A DNA stretch of 64,000 nt from positions 88,010 through 152,009 of the forward strand of contig DASSTS010000004.1 in the NCBI GenBank assembly GCA_035707805.1. The letters run 5' to 3'. Numbering within the stretch: the first letter of the stretch is position 1; each line of letters begins with the position of its first letter. This document shows positions 43,945 to 51,368 of this stretch, piece by piece. Made by a program: the position numbers and the translations under genes. The stretch is from Castellaniella sp035707805. Lineage in GTDB: Bacteria; Pseudomonadota; Gammaproteobacteria; Burkholderiales; Burkholderiaceae_B. Below the pieces are notes generated by a model, which was not told where the DNA came from, did not search any database, and saw nothing but the letters and a program-made list of their open reading frames with translations.

Positions 43945-44955
43945 TCAGGCGGCGGGGAACTGTTCCGTGTCGATTTCCGTCAGTGTGGCCGGCCCGTAGC
44001 GGTCGCCCGCCACCCGGTCGTGTTGAAAGTGCGCCGCCAGTTCCGCGCACAGGGCGCCGTCCAGCACCAGGCCGGCAGCCGCGAGGTTTTCCCGCAGGTG
44101 CGCCGGATCGGTGGTCCCGGGAATGGGGATGACGTCCGGGCCCTGGTGCAGCAGCCAGGCCAGCGCCAGCTGGGCCGGCGTGCAGTCCAGCGCGCGCGCC
44201 CGCTCGCGCAGCAGATCCAGCAGCCGCTGGTTGCGTTCGAAAGCCTCGGGCTGGAAGCGCGGCATCCGCAGGCGCAGGTCGGTGTCCGACAGCTGCGCCA
44301 GCGACGACAGGCCGTCGGCCAGGAAGGCCCGGCCCAGGGGACTGAAGGCCACCAGGGCCGTGCCGAGTTCGCGGCAGGCCTGCAGCACTGCGATCTCCGT
44401 GTTGCGCGACCACAGGGAATATTCGTTCTGGACGGCGGCGACAGGATGGACGGCATGCGCGCGGCGCAGCGTGGCGGCCGAGACCTCGGACAGGCCGATG
44501 TGGCGGATCTTGCCGGCGCGCGCCAGGTCGGCCAGGGCGCCGACGCTGTCCTCGATGGGCACGGTCTTGTCCCAGCGGTGCAGGTAATACAGGTCGATCA
44601 CGTCCGTGCGCAGGCGCCGCAGCGAATCCTCGCAGGTGCGCCGCAGCGTCTCGGGGCGCCCGTCGATCTGGCGCTTGCCGTCCGGGCCGCGGAAAAGGCC
44701 GCATTTGCTGGCCAGCACGAAGCGGCTGCGGTGGGGGGACAGCACCCGGCCGACGAGTTCCTCGTTGTGGCCGAAACCGTAGAGCGCCGCCGTATCGAAC
44801 AGCGTCACCCCGAGGTCCAGAGCGTCCAGCAGCAGCGCCTCGGCGCGGGCGGGATCGGCCGCGGGACCGTAGCCGTGGCTCAGGCCCATGCAGCCCAGGC
44901 CGATGGGAAACACCGGCATGCCGGCGATCGCGCGAGTCTGTGTATTCGATGCCAT
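43945..44955 (-). CDS. Aldo/keto reductase
   Basis: NADPH-type TIM-barrel oxidoreductase of 336 residues. The catalytic tetrad is present: Asp in LFDTAALYGFGHNEE with Tyr, Lys in VLASKCGLF and His in YYLHRWDKTVPIED. Other family text: GLSEVSAATLRRAHAVHP, VQNEYSLWSRNTE and IPIPGTTDPAHLRENLAA. First gene of a two-gene operon with the DUF1932 dehydrogenase. Element B lies about 50 bases before the ATG, so control by the lig LysR regulator is plausible. It might reduce an aromatic aldehyde or a semialdehyde side product. Confidence 0.87.
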   Translation of the reverse strand: MASNTQTRAIAGMPVFPIGLGCMGLSHGYGPAADPARAEALLLDALDLGVTLFDTAALYGFGHNEELVGRVLSPHRSRFVLASKCGLFRGPDGKRQIDGRPETLRRTCEDSLRRLRTDVIDLYYLHRWDKTVPIEDSVGALADLARAGKIRHIGLSEVSAATLRRAHAVHPVAAVQNEYSLWSRNTEIAVLQACRELGTALVAFSPLGRAFLADGLSSLAQLSDTDLRLRMPRFQPEAFERNQRLLDLLRERARALDCTPAQLALAWLLHQGPDVIPIPGTTDPAHLRENLAAAGLVLDGALCAELAAHFQHDRVAGDRYGPATLTEIDTEQFPAA

Positions 44956-45004
44956 AGTGATCCGATTATCTCCGCTGCGCGGCGGCTATGCCAGCCCGCA
45001 TTGG

Positions 45005-45032
45005 CGACTAGCAGCTATAGCGGTTTGCTATG
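45005..45032 (-). promoter_or_regulatory. Operator-like element B, upstream of the aldo/keto reductase operon
   Basis: Shares CGACTAGC, the TAGC-A-GCTA palindrome and the 13-base-spaced GCTATA/GCTATG pair with element A (21 of 28 positions), in the same direction relative to the downstream gene. It lies 50 bases before the aldo/keto reductase ATG and past the end of the second receptor gene. Confidence 0.6.
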
Positions 45033-45101
45033 GCTGATGCAAAAAGGCGGCGCCGGCGGTTGTCTGCCGGCGCCGCCTCCGGGATGTCCGGGCGGACCGG
45101 A

Positions 45102-46271
45102 TTACTGCTTGCCCGGATCCTTGACGGCCTTCACGGTGTCGAATTCCACGTTCTGCAGCAGGCCGTCCACCTTCTCGACCTTGCGGATGTAGACGTTCTG
45201 GATGATGTCGCGCGTCTGCGGATCGATCTCCACCGGGCCGCGCGGGCTGGTCCACTTCATGCCCTTGACCGCCGCGATGAAGGCATCGCCCTTGACGTTG
45301 CCGGAGTCCTTTTTCAGGGCCTCGTCGATCAGGCGCATGCCGTCATAGGCGGCCACCGCCACCATGTTGGGGCGCACGCCCGGATAGGCCTTGCCGTAGG
45401 CGGCGACGAAGGCCTTGTTCTCGGGCGAGTCGTGCGCCGTGGAATAGTGGAACGAGGTGATCATGCCCAGGGCATTGTCGCCCATGGCGCCCAGCACGTC
45501 CTCGGTCACCACGTCGCCGGTGGCCAGCAGGTGGATGCCCGCCTTGTCCAGGCCGCGCTCTTTGTAGCCCTTGGCCAGCGCCACGCCCTGCTCGCCGTTG
45601 GGCACGAAGGAGAAGATCGCGTCCGGCTTGGCGTCCTTGATTTTCTGCAGGAAGGGCGCGAAATCCGGACTGGTGAGCGGGGTGTGGATCTCGCCGACGA
45701 TCTTGCCGCCGGCCGCCGTGAAGGTCTTCTTGAACTGCGCGGCGGCATCGTGCCCCGGACCGTAGTCGGCCACCAGCAGGTACACCGATCCGATGCCGTT
45801 CTTGGAGGCCCAGGTCGCCATCGGCGCCGCCACCTGCGGCAGCGTCATGGACGTGCGCACGATGTAGGGCGATTTTTCCGTGATGGACGAGGTCGCCGCA
45901 TTCAGGACGATCATGGGGACCTTGGCCTCGGTCGCCAGAGGCGCCACGGCGAAGGCGGCCGGCGTCAGGCCGAAACCGGCCAGGATGTCGACCTTGTCCT
46001 GGATCAGGAGGTTCTGCGCCTGGCGCTTGCTGATCGCCGGCGAAATCCCCGTATCGTCCTTCTCCAGCAGGACGGCCTTGCGACCGCCCAGCATGCCGCC
46101 ATGTTCGTCCAGGTAGAGCCGGGCGCCGTTCATGATCTGCAGTCCGGTGGATGCGAAGGGACCCGATGCCGGGACCACCATCCCGATCTTCAGGTCCTGG
46201 GCTTGGGCCGCGCCCAGCGCGCCGGCCGTCAGGGCGCAGGCGGCCAGCAATTTGCCGATGGGATGTCTCAC
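45102..46271 (-). CDS. Liv-type periplasmic substrate-binding protein, copy 2 (orphan)
   Basis: Second receptor of the same family, 389 residues, signal peptide ending near AAQAQD. It is a close paralogue of the copy at 34.6-35.8 kb (shared LNAATSSITEKS, VADYGPGHDA, ADYGPGHD, TSFHYS, HDSPENKA) with an almost identical C-terminal 55 residues. No permease or ATPase genes accompany it, so it probably delivers a different aromatic ligand to the LivHMGF channel encoded 11 kb away. It lies downstream of nothing on its strand except vanB, whose stop-side neighbour is 49 bases off. Confidence 0.88.
   Translation of the reverse strand: MRHPIGKLLAACALTAGALGAAQAQDLKIGMVVPASGPFASTGLQIMNGARLYLDEHGGMLGGRKAVLLEKDDTGISPAISKRQAQNLLIQDKVDILAGFGLTPAAFAVAPLATEAKVPMIVLNAATSSITEKSPYIVRTSMTLPQVAAPMATWASKNGIGSVYLLVADYGPGHDAAAQFKKTFTAAGGKIVGEIHTPLTSPDFAPFLQKIKDAKPDAIFSFVPNGEQGVALAKGYKERGLDKAGIHLLATGDVVTEDVLGAMGDNALGMITSFHYSTAHDSPENKAFVAAYGKAYPGVRPNMVAVAAYDGMRLIDEALKKDSGNVKGDAFIAAVKGMKWTSPRGPVEIDPQTRDIIQNVYIRKVEKVDGLLQNVEFDTVKAVKDPGKQ
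45166..45269. repeat. 104-base exact repeat, copy 2 (in orphan receptor gene)
   Basis: Identical to 34649-34752 in the paralogous receptor gene. The next bases on both sides differ (for example the base before the block, and the first base after it), which marks the ends. Confidence 0.85.
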
Positions 46272-46320
46272 GAGTCGTCTCCTTGGGTGTTGTCGAGTGT
46301 GCGTTGGGGATGAAACGGTG

Positions 46321-47295
46321 TTACAGGTCCAATATCAGCAGCGGCGTGCGTGCGCGCGAGCAGCATGGAGTGAACTGGTCGTTGGCGGCATGCTCTTCGT
46401 CGGTCAGGTAGCTGTCGCGGTGGTCGGGGATGCCGGATTTCACGCCGGTCAGGCAGGTGCCGCAGATGCCTTCCTCGCAGGAAACGGGGATGAACACCCC
46501 CTGGCGGTCCAGGGCATGCGTGATGGTCTCGTCCGCGGGAATGTCGAAAGTCTCGCCGGTGCTGGCCAGCTGCACCTGGAAGGCGACGTCCTCGCCGTCG
46601 AGCCGCGGCTTGTCGGCCTCGTCCAGGGCGAAATGCTCGAAGCGCACCCGGGCCTCGTCGATGCCGGCCGCGCGCGCCTGGGCGCGAACGAATTCGATGT
46701 AGCCCGCGGGCCCGCAGACGTAGAGCACGGCGCCGTCCCGCGCCGCCTGATCCAGCAAGGCGGCCATGTCCGCCGCGGTCTGCGGCTCGTCATCGAAATG
46801 CAGGTGGGCCCGGCCGGCGCTCACCAGCGGTTCCATCTCGTCCAGGAAGGCCGCCCGCACGCGGCTGCGGCAGCTGTAGTGCAGATTGAAATCCGCGCCA
46901 CGGGCCTGGAGTTCGGTCGCCATGCACAGGATGGGCGTGATGCCGATGCCCCCGGCCAGCAGCAGGCTGTGCGCCGCCGGGACCAGTTCGAAACGGTTGC
47001 GCGGCGCGCTGATCCGCAGCAGGTCGCCGGCGCGGACCTGCTCGTGCACCGACACGGATCCGCCCCGGGACTGCGGCTCGCGCAGCACCGCGATGCGGAA
47101 ACGCGCGCGCTGGCGGCAATCGCTCACGAGCGAATACTGGCGGATCAGGCCGCCGGGCAGGTGGACGTCGATGTGGGCGCCGGGCGCGAAGGCCGGCAGG
47201 GGTCCGCCTGCGGGATCCTCCAGGTCCAGGCTCACGATGTCCTGGGCGGCCTCGTGTTTCCCGGCAACCCGGACGGACAGCAAAATATCGGTCAT
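46321..47295 (-). CDS. vanB: Vanillate O-demethylase reductase subunit
   Basis: Class IA reductase that passes electrons from NAD(P)H to the VanA oxygenase. In 324 residues: flavin domain with RQYSLVSD (FMN binding), nucleotide domain with LLLAGGIGITPILCMA and YVCGPAGY, and a C-terminal plant-type 2Fe-2S domain with SCEEGICGTCLTGV and the last cysteine in PCCSRA. This domain order is that of phthalate dioxygenase reductase and VanB. The ATG at 47293-47295 follows GAGAG. It is 72 bases downstream of vanA. Confidence 0.93.
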   Translation of the reverse strand: MTDILLSVRVAGKHEAAQDIVSLDLEDPAGGPLPAFAPGAHIDVHLPGGLIRQYSLVSDCRQRARFRIAVLREPQSRGGSVSVHEQVRAGDLLRISAPRNRFELVPAAHSLLLAGGIGITPILCMATELQARGADFNLHYSCRSRVRAAFLDEMEPLVSAGRAHLHFDDEPQTAADMAALLDQAARDGAVLYVCGPAGYIEFVRAQARAAGIDEARVRFEHFALDEADKPRLDGEDVAFQVQLASTGETFDIPADETITHALDRQGVFIPVSCEEGICGTCLTGVKSGIPDHRDSYLTDEEHAANDQFTPCCSRARTPLLILDL

Positions 47296-47367
47296 GACTT
47301 TCTCTCTCGTGCGTCCGGTTCCTCGTCCGGCCATGCGCCGCGCGCCGGAACCGGGACTCGATGCACT

Positions 47368-48420
47368 TTAGCCGACCGCGGCGCCGGACGGCAAAGCGCT
47401 TTCGGCAGCGACCAGATCGTCCAGGATCCGGTTGGCCCGCACCCCGCCCGCGTCGATGTTCAGGGCGAGCAGGCGCCGGTCGCCGAAGGCGTCGCGATTG
47501 CGCTGCTGCGCCTCCAGGACGGCCAGGTCCTGGCTGAAAATCTTGCCCTGGCCCTCGCGGATGGAATCCGTCAGGGCCTCGTCGTCCGGCTTGAAATGCC
47601 GCGCCATGCCCCAGAAATACCAGTGCGAGGTTTCGGTTTCGGGCGTCATGAAGTCCACCACGATGGCCGACACCCGCTTGGCCGGATCGGCCTTGATGCC
47701 GCCCTCGCCCGCCAGCGCCACGCCGACGTCGATCAGCACGCTGCCCGGCGCCGTAAAGCGCGAATACTGCCAGCGGTCGACCAGCGCCTGGTCGTCAAGC
47801 CCGCTGGCCCGCATTCCCAGCTGCCAGAAAGGCGGCGCCACGATGCCCTGCATTTCCCGGCTGGTGACGACCTGGTCGCCGTCCATCCGGGTCCGCACCG
47901 GCGACTGGTCGATCTCTTCCTGGCCGATGCTGCCCGCATGGACGTAGGCCTCATGCGTCAGGTCCATGAGGTTGTCGATCATCAGGCGGTAGCTGCAGCG
48001 GATATGGTAGAGCCCGCCGCCGAAAGCCCATTCGGGATTGCCGGCCCAGGGCAGGACCGGAATGGCCGCCGCGTCGGCGCGGGCCGGATCGCCCGGCCAG
48101 ATCCAGACGTAACCGTACCGTTCCTCGACTGGATAGCTGCGGATGCAGGGAAAGCCGCCCACCCGCTGCATGGGCATCGACACCGCCTTGCCGTGGCAGT
48201 CCATGACCAGGCCGTGGTAGCCGCACATGAGGTTGCCGTCCACGACGGAACCCAGGGACAGCGCCGCGCCCCGGTGGGGACAGAAGTCCTCCAGCGCGGC
48301 GACCCGGCCTTCCTTGCCGCGGTACAGGACGATCTCCAATCCGCAGATCTTGCGGCCCAGGGGTTTGTCGGCGAGTTCATCCGGGGTACAGGCAACGTAC
48401 CAGGCGTTCATGGGAAACAT
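47368..48420 (-). CDS. vanA: Vanillate O-demethylase oxygenase subunit
   Basis: Rieske non-heme iron monooxygenase that removes the methyl group of vanillate as formaldehyde, giving protocatechuate. The 350-residue protein starts MFPMNAWYVACTPDELADK, nearly the standard VanA start. Rieske ligands: Cys47 and His49 (CPHRG), Cys66 and His69 (CGYHG). Catalytic iron region: NLMDLTHEAYVH with His156 and His161. The C-terminal MARHFKPDDEALT and LLALNIDAGGV also fit. AGGAGGA precedes the ATG. Confidence 0.95.
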   Translation of the reverse strand: MFPMNAWYVACTPDELADKPLGRKICGLEIVLYRGKEGRVAALEDFCPHRGAALSLGSVVDGNLMCGYHGLVMDCHGKAVSMPMQRVGGFPCIRSYPVEERYGYVWIWPGDPARADAAAIPVLPWAGNPEWAFGGGLYHIRCSYRLMIDNLMDLTHEAYVHAGSIGQEEIDQSPVRTRMDGDQVVTSREMQGIVAPPFWQLGMRASGLDDQALVDRWQYSRFTAPGSVLIDVGVALAGEGGIKADPAKRVSAIVVDFMTPETETSHWYFWGMARHFKPDDEALTDSIREGQGKIFSQDLAVLEAQQRNRDAFGDRRLLALNIDAGGVRANRILDDLVAAESALPSGAAVG

Positions 48421-48481
48421 GGGAGTCCTCCTGGGCCGGCGCTCGCGGCCGGCGGCAAAATCCAATCTGTTGAAGCTTAAT

Positions 48482-48499
48482 TATTCAGTACACTGAATA
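48482..48499. promoter_or_regulatory. 18-base palindrome before vanA, probable MarR operator
   Basis: TATTCAGT-AC-ACTGAATA is a perfect inverted repeat with 8-base arms and a 2-base centre, 62 bases before the vanA ATG. It lies between vanA and the MarR-family gene. Size and symmetry are those of MarR operators, so repression of vanAB by the neighbouring regulator is likely. Confidence 0.6.
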
Positions 48500-48557
48500 T
48501 ATGACCATTCTACAAACCGGGTCTTGGCCGATGAACTAGGACTAACCCTCTGGGTAC

Positions 48558-49076
48558 TTACCCTTGCATGGTTTGAGCCGCGGACGGTTCGGAGTCGGCG
48601 GCCCCGCCCGGCGCGGGGATGAGCGGCGCGCGGCTCTGGTGGTTGTTCACGTGGACGAGCTTTTCCAGCAGCACCATGAACTGGGCCTCTTCCTCGGTCG
48701 AGAATTTCTCGAAGATGCGCCGGTGCAGCCGTGCGATGCCGGCATTGACCTCGACCAGCAGCTCGCGCGCGGCCGGCGTCAGGGACAGCCGGCGCTGGCG
48801 GCGATCGGCGGGATCCACCTCGCGCACGAGCAGGCCTTTTTCCTCGAGCCGCGTCGCCACGCTGGCCGCCGTGGAGGTGTCGATGGCCGCCAGGCCCGCC
48901 ATCGAGCCCTGGTCCACGTGCGGATTGTCGAGCACCACGCACAGCACCGCATACTGGATGGGCGTGACGCAGCTGCCGATTTCATCATGGAAAATCGAGG
49001 CCGAAATCTGCTGCGCCCGCCGCAGGAGGTGCCCCGGCTGGACATAGAGCGGCTCATACAGAATAGAATCTGGCAT
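48558..49076 (-). CDS. MarR-family transcriptional regulator, probable repressor of vanAB
   Basis: Winged-helix dimeric regulator of 172 residues. Seen: ISASIFHDEIGSCVTPIQYAVLCVVLDNPHVDQGSMAGLAAIDTSTAASVATRLEEKGLLVRE as the DNA-binding core, with the wing VDPADRRQRRLSLT. It is encoded upstream of vanA on the same strand, 137 bases away, with a perfect palindrome in the gap. Vanillate is the natural inducer candidate. The first in-frame methionine in a good context (49076) is used; the frame is open further upstream. Confidence 0.87.
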   Translation of the reverse strand: MPDSILYEPLYVQPGHLLRRAQQISASIFHDEIGSCVTPIQYAVLCVVLDNPHVDQGSMAGLAAIDTSTAASVATRLEEKGLLVREVDPADRRQRRLSLTPAARELLVEVNAGIARLHRRIFEKFSTEEEAQFMVLLEKLVHVNNHQSRAPLIPAPGGAADSEPSAAQTMQG

Positions 49077-49235
49077 GCGGAATCTCGTGACGCGCGCCGC
49101 CGGGATCGCCGTCCCGGGCGCCAAAGTGAATGTCGAGGGACGCGGCCCTCGCGCCCAGCCCAGATTATCGCGCCAAAAAAACACGCCGGCATCCGGCGCC
49201 GCCGGCCCTGGCCAATCATCTCTTCAAGAACCGCC

Positions 49236-49958
49236 ATGCTTCAAGCCCCGCCCACCTGGATTCTGCTGCACGGACTGCTGTGTGACGCGGACACCTGGTC
49301 CGACTTCATCGGACCGATCTCCCGCGCCGGCCACGTCCTGGCCGCCCGCCTGAGCGGCATCGACTCGTTGCCAGGGGCCGCGCAGGCGGTGTTGGGCCAG
49401 ATCGAGGGCCCTCTCGTCGTCGTGGGCCATTCGATGGGCGGGCGCGTGGCGCTGGAAATCGCGCGCCAGGCGCCGGAACGGGTGCGGGGACTGGTGCTGA
49501 TGAACACCGGCTACCGCGGCCTGGGCGAGGGCGAGATCGCCAAGCGGCAAGCCATCGCCCAGGCGGCGCGCGCGGGCGGCATCGCCGCCATCGCCGACGA
49601 CTGGCTGGACGGCATGATCGCGCCCGACACGCGCGGCAATGCGGCGCTGATGGCCCGCATGCGCGCCATGGTGCTGCGCTCGACGGTGGATTCGTTCACC
49701 GGCCAGATCCGGGCGCTGGTCGAGCGGCCTGACGCCACGGACCTGCTGCCGCGCATCGCCTGCCCCGCCCTGCTCATGAGCGGCACACACGATCGCTGGA
49801 GCCCGCTGTCGCGCCACGAGGACATGGCCGGCCGGATTCCCGGCGCCGAACTGGGCGCCATCGAGGGCGCCGGCCACATGGCGCCCTTTGAGGCGCCCGC
49901 CGCCTGCGTGGCGCGCATCCTGGACTGGGCCGCGCGCCATCGCCTGACCCCGGCCTGA
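49236..49958 (+). CDS. Alpha/beta-hydrolase
   Basis: Serine hydrolase of 240 residues. Oxyanion HGLLCD near residue 12, nucleophile Ser66 in VGHSMGG, acid in SGTHDRWSP and His in GAGHMAPFEAP, so the triad is complete. Length and spacing match carboxylesterases and 3-oxoadipate enol-lactonase-like enzymes. It is divergent from the MarR gene and ends 16 bases from the stop of the second dioxygenase beta subunit. In this neighbourhood an aromatic ester could be the substrate, but nothing in the sequence proves it. Confidence 0.83.
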   Translation: MLQAPPTWILLHGLLCDADTWSDFIGPISRAGHVLAARLSGIDSLPGAAQAVLGQIEGPLVVVGHSMGGRVALEIARQAPERVRGLVLMNTGYRGLGEGEIAKRQAIAQAARAGGIAAIADDWLDGMIAPDTRGNAALMARMRAMVLRSTVDSFTGQIRALVERPDATDLLPRIACPALLMSGTHDRWSPLSRHEDMAGRIPGAELGAIEGAGHMAPFEAPAACVARILDWAARHRLTPA

Positions 49959-49974
49959 GGCGGCCGCCGCGGCC

Positions 49975-50826
49975 TCAGGCCGGTTCCAGCACCAGCAGGC
50001 CGGTGGCGGTGTTCGAAATCGGCACGTGGTAGTGGGCGTGGTGCTGGCGCACCGGCGTGTCGTCCAGCACGCCGCGGGCCGCCACCCACATCAGCAGCTC
50101 GATGCCCTGGGTACCGCTCAGCTCGACGAGCTCCTCGTTGGAATACTGCGTGATCCATTTGGGATCATCCACCAGGCTGTCCATGAACTGCAGGTCGAAG
50201 GGCTTGTTGATGAAACCGGCCCGTTCGCCGTCCAGTTGGTGGGACAGGCCGCCGCTGGCGATGACCAACACCCGCCGGTCGTCCTCCCAGGACTCGATGG
50301 CCCGGCGCAGCGACTGGCCCAGCCGATAGCAGCGGGCGGCCGACGGATATGGCGCCAGCACGGTGTTGATGCACACCGGCACGATCTCCACGGGCCAGGC
50401 CCCCGACTGCTGGCCCTCCGGCCAGAGCAGCGCCAGCGGCAGCGAGACTGCATGGTCGATCAGGGCTTCCTGGCAGGTGGTGATGTCGAATTCGTCCTCG
50501 ACCAGGGTCTCGACGATCTGCCAGGACAGGTCCACGCAGCCCTTGGGCTGGACCAGGGCGGGAATGCCCCAGCCCTCGTCCGCGGTCTGGTAGGTTTCGG
50601 CCGCGCCCACGGAAAAGGTGGGCATCTTGTCGAGGAAGAAATTCAGGCCATGGTCGTTGTGCAGGATGACGACGACGTCCGGACGCTGTTCGGCCAGCCA
50701 TTCGCGGGCCTTGCCGTAGGCGTCGAAGAACGGTTTCCAGTAGGCGTCCTGCTGTTTCTGGCGGGCCAGGGCGCCGCCGATGGCCGGGACGTGGGACGTG
50801 CTGATGCTGCCGATGAGATGTGCCAT
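49975..50826 (-). CDS. Second class III extradiol dioxygenase beta subunit (LigB-like)
   Basis: Paralogue of LigB with 283 residues. Iron ligands His12 (TSHVPAIG), His59 (HNDH) and Glu243 (GIELLMW) and catalytic His196 (GGLSHQLDGERAG) are all kept, so it should be active. Several stretches (SLRRAIES, GERAGF, LQFM) read more like gallate dioxygenase than the LigB at 37 kb. It is encoded one base after its alpha subunit and divergent from an AraC gene. Protocatechuate, gallate or 3-O-methylgallate are candidate substrates. Confidence 0.88.
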   Translation of the reverse strand: MAHLIGSISTSHVPAIGGALARQKQQDAYWKPFFDAYGKAREWLAEQRPDVVVILHNDHGLNFFLDKMPTFSVGAAETYQTADEGWGIPALVQPKGCVDLSWQIVETLVEDEFDITTCQEALIDHAVSLPLALLWPEGQQSGAWPVEIVPVCINTVLAPYPSAARCYRLGQSLRRAIESWEDDRRVLVIASGGLSHQLDGERAGFINKPFDLQFMDSLVDDPKWITQYSNEELVELSGTQGIELLMWVAARGVLDDTPVRQHHAHYHVPISNTATGLLVLEPA

Positions 50827-50827
50827 G

Positions 50828-51190
50828 TCACGCTCCTGCCGCGGCGAGTTTCGCCTGGAATTCCTGTTTGCTCACGCCGGTCTGCTGAGCGCCGATGTCC
50901 TGCATGTCCAGGCCGAAGATCCCGGCCAGCTTGGCCAGATAATAAGGATGCCCGCCCGCCGCGATCATGCGCAGGACCTCGCGGCTGCGCACCGCGGCCT
51001 TCTGCGTCTCGGTCAGGTGGTAGCGGGTCATGTAGGCCTCCTCGTCCTGCAGGAAGGCCTGGCGGCACGGGGCCGAATTGAAACTGAAGCACATGCGGTT
51101 GAGCGCGTAGCCGATCCGCGCCAGGTCGCCGTCGAAGATCACCGTGCCGGGAATGTTCCGCCGGCGGCGCCGGATGTCAGTTGTCGTCAT
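50828..51190 (-). CDS. Second extradiol dioxygenase alpha subunit (LigA-like)
   Basis: Small subunit of 120 residues with IPGTVIFDGDLARIGYALNRMC, DEEAYMTRYHLTETQKAAV and GGHPYYLAKLAGIFGLDMQDIG. It differs clearly from the LigA at 37.8 kb in the C-terminal half. AAGGAGA lies 8 bases before the ATG at 51188-51190. It is the first gene of a two-gene transcript whose promoter region holds a motif shared with the pobA/pobR gap. Confidence 0.87.
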   Translation of the reverse strand: MTTTDIRRRRRNIPGTVIFDGDLARIGYALNRMCFSFNSAPCRQAFLQDEEAYMTRYHLTETQKAAVRSREVLRMIAAGGHPYYLAKLAGIFGLDMQDIGAQQTGVSKQEFQAKLAAAGA

Positions 51191-51306
51191 GGCTGGTCTC
51201 CTTGAAAACGCCCCGCCCCGGAACCAGGGGCCGAGGGCTTCCAAACGAAGCCCCGGGGCAACTCCACATCAGACGTGCCCATGATGATGCCGGCGGCGCC
51301 GGCCGG

Positions 51307-51336
51307 GAATGGATTTTTGCCGATTAAAAATGTACA
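51307..51336. promoter_or_regulatory. Shared AraC-type operator motif, copy 1
   Basis: GAATGGATTTTTG (51307-51319) followed at fixed spacing by an A-run, TG and CAT. It matches 25 of 31 positions of the segment at 53564-53594, with the same orientation to the AraC gene. It lies in the divergent gap between the second dioxygenase and an AraC regulator. Confidence 0.6.
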
Positions 51337-51368
51337 TTTCGTGGATCGAATCCTGCGGCAGGCAAATC

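Noticed and set aside
34649..45269. The 104-base duplicate as a sign of a mobile element or recombination site
   Set aside because: Both copies lie in frame in homologous genes, with no terminal repeats, transposase or target duplications; paralogy with conversion explains it.
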